The position numbers were made by a program, and so were the translations under genes. Of a stretch of 5,139 nt of DNA, positions 1 to 5,139 are shown one piece after another. Position 1 is the first letter of the stretch; each line of letters opens with the position of its first letter. The notes beneath the pieces were generated by a model. It searched no databases. It had not been told where the DNA came from and was given only the letters and a program-made list of their open reading frames with translations. The stretch comes from JASJBU01 sp965372385 (GTDB taxonomy: Bacteria; Pseudomonadota; Gammaproteobacteria; Chromatiales; Chromatiaceae), in contig CBDVCD010000260.1 in assembly GCA_965372385.1 (NCBI GenBank), forward strand, positions 1-5,139, given 5' to 3'.

Positions 1-106
1 TTCTACTGTTTTGCATTTGATCCACCGTTTCTTGACGTTCCAACGCGAAACATCAGAAAAGCGGTCATGCGAATCGACTCGGCCAAACCAGCCTAGCTGC
101 CGTAGC

Positions 107-562
107 TTAAAACCCACTGTATTTGCCGACAACTGCCAGCATACTGACCAACAGGCCCAGGATCAGATTGGTACCTATCAGACGGCGGATCAATAGCATC
201 GCGGTCCCCGCTTTCGGCAGCTCCCCCGCCGACAAGGCAGCAGCCATGCGTCGATAGGGAACGGTATAGATGAAGGCGAAGATCACCGCCATCAAGCAGC
301 CGATTCCCGCCATCAACCATTGTGAGATGAGTGCCTCACCACCTTGGACAGAGAACAGGATCCAGAATCCACTGGCAAGGATCGAGACAATCGAGACCCA
401 AACCCAGGGAAAAAAGCCATCGAACACCTTGAGCATCAAGGGCAGACGCTGCGGGGGCTGCAACAGCTCATTGACCGCCGGCCGCAGTACCATATGCGCG
501 AAGAACATCCCACCTACCCAGATGATAACCGCGATTAGATGCAAAGTAAGCGCCAGTGACAT
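107..562 (-). CDS. CopD-like small integral membrane protein (151 aa)
   Basis: This is a very hydrophobic 151-residue protein with four likely membrane helices at about residues 4-22, 52-71, 80-100 and 126-146. The first helix carries the pattern LHLIAVIIWVGGMFFAH, with His8, Trp15, Gly-Gly 17-18 and His23. That pattern is typical of CopD-type and related small membrane proteins, in which histidines in the helices may bind copper or haem. The conserved Arg27-Pro28 follows. Inner-membrane location is clear, but the function is inferred from family resemblance only and no copper gene lies nearby. I chose the ATG at 562 because AAGGAG sits 6 nt upstream of it. A longer reading from 613 would add 17 residues that look non-homologous (MANLNVLSLIEKKKESI) and would overrun this ribosome site. 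The gene is transcribed divergently from argD and appears to stand alone in this window. Confidence 0.82.
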   Translation of the reverse strand: MSLALTLHLIAVIIWVGGMFFAHMVLRPAVNELLQPPQRLPLMLKVFDGFFPWVWVSIVSILASGFWILFSVQGGEALISQWLMAGIGCLMAVIFAFIYTVPYRRMAAALSAGELPKAGTAMLLIRRLIGTNLILGLLVSMLAVVGKYSGF

Positions 563-568
563 GATCGA

Positions 569-574
569 CTCCTT
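569..574 (-). promoter_or_regulatory. Ribosome binding site that fixes the CopD-like start
   Basis: On the minus strand the sequence reads AAGGAG, then six bases, then the ATG at 562-560. It is a near-perfect Shine-Dalgarno sequence and decides between the start at 562 and the upstream in-frame ATG at 613. Confidence 0.85.
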
Positions 575-721
575 TTTCTTTTCAATTAAGGACAACACGT
601 TGAGATTCGCCATTGTGCCCGTGCCGTGATGTTTGTCCAGCCAAAACTTACGATTTGTATTTCAAGCCGCTGCTGAGTAGACTACGCGGTTTTCCGCCGG
701 CATCCCCGGCTGAGCTAGGGG

Positions 722-735
722 TGAATTGGCATCCA
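722..735 (+). promoter_or_regulatory. ARG-box-like inverted repeat upstream of argD (candidate ArgR operator)
   Basis: The sequence TGAAT-TGGC-ATCCA matches nine of the ten half-site bases of the ArgR consensus TGAAT-N4-ATTCA with the correct 4-bp spacing. It ends 36 bp before the argD ATG, where an operator of an arginine biosynthesis operon would be plausible. Against it, the central four bases are TGGC rather than the A/T-rich core usual for ARG boxes. Only one box is seen, whereas ArgR often binds two in tandem. It also overlaps the left arm of a terminator-like hairpin, so part of the match could be coincidental. Confidence 0.35.
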
Positions 736-757
736 TTTTGGGTGCCTTTCGTTTTTC
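728..757 (+). terminator. Terminator-like hairpin in the argD leader (possible attenuator)
   Basis: GGCATCC (728-734) can pair with GGGTGCC (740-746) over seven base pairs, one of them G-T, around an ATTTT loop. A T-rich run, TTTCGTTTTTC, follows directly. On the other strand there is no T-run after the stem, so the structure points toward argD. No gene is read rightward before it in this window, so it would act on the argD leader transcript or end a small RNA. Other potential hairpins lie upstream: GCGG-TTTT-CCGC at 686-697 and GCCGG-CATCC-CCGGC at 696-710. A second GGCATCC at 699-705 could compete for the same right arm. Function is inferred only. Confidence 0.35.
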
Positions 758-771
758 TGGGATAAAGAAAA

Positions 772-1941
<1,170 letters not shown>

Positions 1942-1964
1942 GCATTCCCTCGACGAAGCAGAAT

Positions 1965-2879
1965 ATGAACAAGAAACCCAGGCATTTTCTCTCTCTCCTG
2001 GATCTGAGCAGCGAGGAGCTGCTTGGCATCATTACCCGGGCCACGGAACTCAAGCACATGCAACATCGGGGGGACATCCACACCCCGCTGAAGGGCAAAA
2101 ACCTGGGCATGATCTTCGAGAAATCCTCCACCCGCACCCGGGTCTCCTTCGAGGTCGGTATGGGACAACTGGGAGGACACGCCCTCTTCCTCTCCCCCCG
2201 CGATACCCAACTGGGCCGGGGCGAGACCATCGAGGACAGTGCCAAGGTGCTCTCCCGCATGCTGGACATCATCATGATCCGCACCTTCGAACAGGAGAAG
2301 CTGGAAAAGTTCGCCGCCAACTCCCAGGTACCGGTGATCAACGCCCTGACCGACTTGCTGCATCCCTGCCAACTGCTGGCGGATATGCAGACCTACTTCG
2401 AACACCGTGGCGATATCCGCGGCAAGACCGTGGCCTGGATCGGCGACGGCAACAACATGTGCCACTCCTACATCAACGCCGCACGCTGCTTCGGTTTCAC
2501 GCTCAACATCGCCTGTCCGGAAGGCTACGACCCGGATGCGGCGATCCTCAACCCGGCTGGAGACCAGGCCCGCATCATCCGTGATCCTATGGATGCAGCC
2601 AGCGATGCCGACCTGGTGGTCACCGATGTCTGGGCCAGCATGGGACAGGAAGAGGAGCAGGCCCTGCGGGAGAAGGCCTTCGCCAACTATCAGGTGGATG
2701 AGGCGATGATGGAGAACGCGGCGCGAGACGCCTTGTTCATGCACTGCCTGCCGGCTCACCGCGGCGAAGAGGTCAGCGCCTCGGTGATCGACGCGGAAGA
2801 CAGCGTGGTCTGGGAAGAAGCGGAGAACCGACTGCATGCACAGAAGGCGCTAATCGAGTTCCTGCTGCTGGGAAAATAG
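1965..2879 (+). CDS. argF: Ornithine carbamoyltransferase (anabolic type)
   Basis: The enzyme joins carbamoyl phosphate and ornithine to make citrulline, the sixth step of arginine synthesis. The N-terminal carbamoyl-phosphate domain shows SSTRTR (54-59), in which Ser55-Thr56-Arg57-Thr58 form the phosphate loop, and HPCQ (133-136). The C-terminal ornithine domain shows IGDGNNM (159-165), with Asn164 expected to contact ornithine. It also has DVWASMGQ (221-228), with Asp221 and the SMG loop, and FMHCLPAHRG (258-267), with Cys261 in the active site. The length of 304 residues matches the short anabolic enzymes (about 305 in Pseudomonas) rather than the longer catabolic ArcB type of about 335. 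No arcA or arcC is seen. The ribosome site before the ATG is weak (GAAGCAGAAT). The 23-bp gap to argD, with no terminator, suggests shared transcription and perhaps translational linkage. I see no clear intrinsic terminator after the stop. Confidence 0.96.
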   Translation: MNKKPRHFLSLLDLSSEELLGIITRATELKHMQHRGDIHTPLKGKNLGMIFEKSSTRTRVSFEVGMGQLGGHALFLSPRDTQLGRGETIEDSAKVLSRMLDIIMIRTFEQEKLEKFAANSQVPVINALTDLLHPCQLLADMQTYFEHRGDIRGKTVAWIGDGNNMCHSYINAARCFGFTLNIACPEGYDPDAAILNPAGDQARIIRDPMDAASDADLVVTDVWASMGQEEEQALREKAFANYQVDEAMMENAARDALFMHCLPAHRGEEVSASVIDAEDSVVWEEAENRLHAQKALIEFLLLGK

Positions 2880-3005
2880 TCGGCATCCAACCAGAGAGGG
2901 CGGCCACTATTTAGCCCGCGGGTCGTGAAACTGCGGCATGTATCTAAATCCCATTTCCAACAACCTGTTAACTTTATCAACCTTTCGGTAGATGGATCGC
3001 CAATA

Positions 3006-3680
3006 ATGAAAATCTCCAAGCCCCTTCTGCTCTGCCTGCTGCTGTTATTGCCCGGCCTGCTCACGGCGGAAACCCGCTATGTCACGGACATTGCAAAGAT
3101 CACCCTGCGGACCGGTGAAAGTACTTCTCACCGGATCATCCGCATGCTCAGCAGCGGTACATCCCTCAAGGTCCTGTCAAACAATAAGAAGACCGGCTAC
3201 AGCAAGGTCAGGACAGACAACGGGCAGGTCGGTTATATCCTGACCAACCAGCTGATGAATGAAAACACCGCACGCAGCCAGCTCAGCGCCCTGCAGCAGG
3301 AGCTCGACGATCTAAAGGCGACCCCAGGAGAACAGAGCAAGACCTTGACCGACCTGCAGCAGCAACATAGTGATCTGCGGGCCGCCCATCAGGAGTTACA
3401 GACGATCAAGCAGAAACAGGAGCAGGAGCTGCATAGCATCCAGCGCACGGCATCCAACGCGATCCGCATCTCCAACGAACGCAATGAGCTGCGCCAACAG
3501 GTCGCCAGCCTGACCCGGGCAGTCGCGGATCTCAGGCAGGAAAACCAGGATCTGAGTAACGAGGCAACCCGGGACTGGTTCCTGATCGGCGCGGGGGTGA
3601 TCATCGCCGGCATCCTGATCGGCCTGATACTGCCCCACCTGCGCTTCCAGCGTCGCCGTAACAGCTGGGGATCACTCTAG
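3006..3680 (+). CDS. SH3b-coiled coil-membrane anchor protein (YgiM / TIGR04211-like)
   Basis: This 224-residue protein has a signal peptide (residues 1-21, cleavage likely after LLTA). A bacterial SH3 domain follows at about 22-83, with RYVTDIAKITLRTGES at its start and GYSKVRTDNGQVGYI near its end. A Gln/Glu/Leu-rich coiled coil spans about 86-187, then a single membrane helix at 191-210, and a short basic tail HLRFQRRRNSWGSL. This order and the basic C-terminus match the SH3-and-anchor family that includes E. coli YgiM (206 aa). The SH3b domain should face the periplasm, where such domains often bind cell-wall material; the exact role is unknown. The ATG at 3006 starts directly at the signal peptide. 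The longer reading from 2925 would put 27 polar residues before it and is rejected. The gene lies 126 bp after argF, probably as its own unit, and is convergent with lepB across the REP element. Confidence 0.85.
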   Translation: MKISKPLLLCLLLLLPGLLTAETRYVTDIAKITLRTGESTSHRIIRMLSSGTSLKVLSNNKKTGYSKVRTDNGQVGYILTNQLMNENTARSQLSALQQELDDLKATPGEQSKTLTDLQQQHSDLRAAHQELQTIKQKQEQELHSIQRTASNAIRISNERNELRQQVASLTRAVADLRQENQDLSNEATRDWFLIGAGVIIAGILIGLILPHLRFQRRRNSWGSL

Positions 3681-3736
3681 AGATCATCTCCAGAATATTC
3701 GAGACGCGGCTTCCACGATGGCCCGTTTCCAGACAT

Positions 3737-3766
3737 GTAGGGCGGAAAAGCGCAGCGCCTTCCGCC
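3737..3766 (+). repeat. REP sequence, left copy (GTAG-headed)
   Basis: It begins with the tetranucleotide GTAG (3737-3740), the type of 5' mark recognised by RAYT proteins, followed by an imperfect palindrome at 3741-3766. GGCGGAA (3741-3747) pairs with TTCCGCC (3760-3766). An AA/C internal mismatch separates this from an inner GCG/CGC stem with a CAG loop. All 30 bases are the exact reverse complement of 4204-4233. The match stops at the next base on both sides. Confidence 0.92.
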
Positions 3767-3794
3767 GCCTGAGGACAGCTGACATAATCCCAGC

Positions 3795-4188
3795 ATGCCT
3801 GATTATCGCCGCAACCGTGTACCTGGCGGCACTTACTTCTTCACAGTCAATCTTCTCGAACCTAGAAGCGATCTGTTGATTCGACACATTGATGAATTAC
3901 GCGAAGCAGATAGCAAAAACGGAAGAGCGTTCACGGGTGCATCTTCGCAAGGGTGAGCGGGGAGTTTGGCAGCGTCGGTTTTGGGAACATACCATTCGGG
4001 ACGAGCGGGATTACGAGTCACACATAAACTATGTTCATATCAATCCGGTCAAACATGGCCTTGTGGAGAGAGTGCGAGATTGGCCCTATTCGACCTTTCA
4101 TCGGTATGTTGAGTTGGGCGTGTATCCTGATGATTGGGCTGGGGATGCAGAATTGGAATTGGATACCGGTGAGCCAAGGGGTGAGTAG
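3795..4188 (+). pseudogene. REP-associated tyrosine transposase (RAYT, Y1_Tnp / IS200-like), internally deleted and frameshifted
   Basis: The N-terminal piece starts at ATG 3795 and reads MPDYRRNRVPGGTYFFTVNL, a typical RAYT opening, then LIRHIDELREA. After Ala38 it loses homology and stops at TGA 3954-3956, after 53 codons. The C-terminal piece continues in a different frame, from about 3901 to the TAG at 4186-4188. It reads AKQIAKTEERS, then GERGVWQRRFWEH, IRDERDY, INYVHINPVKHG and DWPYSTFHRYV, all family hallmarks. The Tyr of YVHINPVKHG is probably the nucleophile. Roughly 50-60 residues seen in intact members are missing between the two pieces, including the PDHLH-type HUH metal site, so no active enzyme can be made. 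The breakpoint falls in CGCGAAGCA (3900-3908). A TTG/ATG at 3889/3892 could open a 99- or 98-codon C-terminal frame, but its expression is doubtful. The flanking inverted REPs support the identification. Confidence 0.88.
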
Positions 4189-4203
4189 TCATCAAGGTGG
4201 AAT

Positions 4204-4233
4204 GGCGGAAGGCGCTGCGCTTTTCCGCCCTAC
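4204..4233 (-). repeat. REP sequence, right copy (inverted)
   Basis: This is an exact reverse complement of the left REP at 3737-3766. Read on the minus strand it starts with GTAG (4233-4230), followed by the hairpin arms GGCGGAA and TTCCGCC. It lies 4 bp after the lepB stop codon and would be the first structure in the lepB mRNA 3' end, where REP hairpins can protect RNA from 3' exonucleases. Identity with the left copy over all 30 bases suggests recent insertion or upkeep by gene conversion, despite the decayed transposase. Confidence 0.92.
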
Positions 4234-4237
4234 TCGC

Positions 4238-5139
4238 TTACTCGAGTAACTTACCCAGGCGCTCCCAGCGTATACCGGACTCGGATGAGTATGAAAACCA
4301 GACTTGTTTGGCGCGACCAATAACATCCATGAGTGGCACCGTGCCGAAGATTCTCGAGTCAGTCGATGCATCGCGATTATCACCGAGCACAAAGACCTCT
4401 CCTGGTGGGACAGTAAGACTGAATTCTTCGACTTCTTCACCCGCTGGCCAAAGCACTGCATACTCACCTCTGTCACCACGTTCGTGAAGAAGATTGGATT
4501 GTTCCGTGGATGTGATGGCTTGACCATTGACGAACACAGTGCGTCCTTGAATCTGGATGCTATCATCCGGCAGGCCGATGACTCGTTTGATGTAGAGCAG
4601 GGTGCGGTCGTTCGGATCAACGAAGATGGCGATGTCGCCACGCCGAATACTGTGTTTGCAACCAGGGCAGTTGACGCGCTTGTCAGCAAACAGATAATCG
4701 CCTTGCTGTACATTCGGTGTCATGCTTTCGGTTGGTATGCGGAAAGACTCCACCAGTTGACCACGGACATAATGGGTCGCACTGCCCATCACAGAAAGAT
4801 AAGCGAACAACAACAAGGATACATAGATGGCGGGCTGTTGCCACGGATACGGTTGGTAGTCTGCGGAACGGCGCGCTACCCGCCATGCATCCCAGAGGCT
4901 GAACAGGTAGATCCCCAGGCTCACCAAGAGGCTCAATATCAGCAGGGGCATCAGCCAGGCAGGAGGCAGAGTCAACGCTACGATAGCGACAAATGGCAGT
5001 GAGATGAAGACAAACGCAAGGAATAGAAAAATCCCCTTGTTCAGTTGTCCGTTATAGAGCTGACCAAGCCCAGTATGGGCGATCTCGGCAATACTTAACT
5101 CACGGAGGTAAGCAAGGGCCAGCGGACTGCGATATTTTA
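4238..5139 (-). CDS. lepB: Signal peptidase I with N-terminal membrane extension, 5' end beyond the window
   Basis: This membrane serine protease removes signal peptides from exported proteins. The frame is open from the TAA at 4240-4238 to the window edge, giving 299 visible residues. I see no ATG upstream of a TTG at 4975, so the true start is probably outside. Visible order, in fragment numbering: GLGQLYNGQ (23-31), hydrophobic helices at about 36-57, 63-81 and 104-124, then the catalytic domain. SFRIPTESM contains the nucleophile Ser138 (codon 4726-4724). YIKRVIGLPDD contains the general base Lys184 (codon 4588-4586). GDNRDASTDSR (252-262) is the family's GDN-SR box, followed by FGTVPLMDVIGRA. 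A CPGC pair (Cys157, Cys160) lies between the Ser and Lys motifs. Starting at TTG 4975 would cut off the conserved-looking GLGQLYNGQ segment and most of the first helix. The gene converges on the REP element and the SH3-protein gene. Confidence 0.92.
   Translation of the reverse strand, partial: KYRSPLALAYLRELSIAEIAHTGLGQLYNGQLNKGIFLFLAFVFISLPFVAIVALTLPPAWLMPLLILSLLVSLGIYLFSLWDAWRVARRSADYQPYPWQQPAIYVSLLLFAYLSVMGSATHYVRGQLVESFRIPTESMTPNVQQGDYLFADKRVNCPGCKHSIRRGDIAIFVDPNDRTLLYIKRVIGLPDDSIQIQGRTVFVNGQAITSTEQSNLLHERGDRGEYAVLWPAGEEVEEFSLTVPPGEVFVLGDNRDASTDSRIFGTVPLMDVIGRAKQVWFSYSSESGIRWERLGKLLE

Larger units (their letters stand above)
3737..4233. mobile_element. REP-RAYT element: inverted REP pair around a decayed transposase
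   Basis: Two perfectly complementary 30-nt REP sequences bracket a broken REP-associated tyrosine transposase reading rightward. REP-RAYT units usually occur as a single transposase flanked by inverted REPs, and the transposase acts on REPs as single-strand DNA structures. Here both REPs are intact but the transposase lacks its catalytic centre, so the unit cannot move by itself. It sits exactly between the 3' ends of two convergent genes, 56 bp after the SH3-protein stop and 4 bp from the lepB stop. That is the usual harmless location for REPs. There is no insertion-sequence-like target duplication that I can see. Confidence 0.85.

Noticed and set aside
1..106. Left edge downstream of the CopD-like gene
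   Set aside because: I found no tRNA, repeat or convincing terminator. The 61-codon plus-strand frame over 11-196 overlaps the CopD-like gene antisense and has no family features.
629..676. Possible 15-codon leader peptide before argD (MFVQPKLTICISSRC)
   Set aside because: It has no ribosome site and contains only one arginine codon, so it does not resemble an arginine attenuation peptide.
2925..3005. Upstream extension of the SH3/anchor protein by 27 residues
   Set aside because: It would place a polar segment before a clean signal peptide, and the family begins at the MKIS-type signal sequence.
2880..3005. GC-rich patch after argF (GGGCGGCC ... GCCCGCGGG) as a terminator
   Set aside because: Only about four bases pair cleanly and no T-run follows, so I do not call a terminator here. 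The rest of the gap shows no convincing promoter.
4238..4249. Perfect 12-bp palindrome TTACTCGAGTAA overlapping the lepB stop
   Set aside because: It mostly consists of the last lepB codons, is short, has no loop for a hairpin and has no second copy. It is probably chance.
4304..5002. 232-codon open frame on the plus strand
   Set aside because: It runs antisense to lepB, has no recognisable motif or ribosome site, and lepB carries complete catalytic signatures on the other strand.

Overview
The window is about 5.1 kb of ordinary, densely coding chromosome from a proteobacterium, most likely a gammaproteobacterium. This rests on a short anabolic-type ArgF paired with ArgD, a YgiM-like SH3/anchor protein, a RAYT with GTAG-type REP sequences, and a signal peptidase I that appears to carry an extra N-terminal membrane module. 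The coding sequence is moderately GC-rich. I cannot name a species.

Layout from left to right. Positions 1-106 hold no gene I can recognise. A small four-helix membrane protein of the CopD type (107-562) is read leftward. A 209-bp divergent intergenic region follows, with a GC-rich series of possible hairpins, an ARG-box-like inverted repeat (722-735) and a terminator-like hairpin (728-757) just before argD. The rightward pair argD (772-1941) and argF (1965-2879), 23 bp apart, encodes two steps of arginine biosynthesis: acetylornithine aminotransferase and ornithine carbamoyltransferase. After 126 bp with no clear signal comes a secreted or periplasmic SH3b/coiled-coil/membrane-anchor protein (3006-3680). 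The right end carries lepB (4238 to beyond 5139), read leftward. Its reading frame stays open to the window edge, so its 5' end is missing.

The gap between the convergent SH3-protein and lepB genes is occupied by a small REP/RAYT element (3737-4233). Two perfect 30-nt inverted copies of a GTAG-headed REP hairpin flank a broken REP-associated tyrosine transposase. An internal deletion removed the HUH catalytic stretch and put the two remaining pieces in different frames. The breakpoint lies at a short CGCGAAGCA segment that fits both family contexts, which suggests deletion between short direct repeats.

I found no new multi-gene system. The points most worth a second look are the decayed RAYT with intact REPs, the N-terminally extended LepB, and the possible attenuator/operator in front of argDF.
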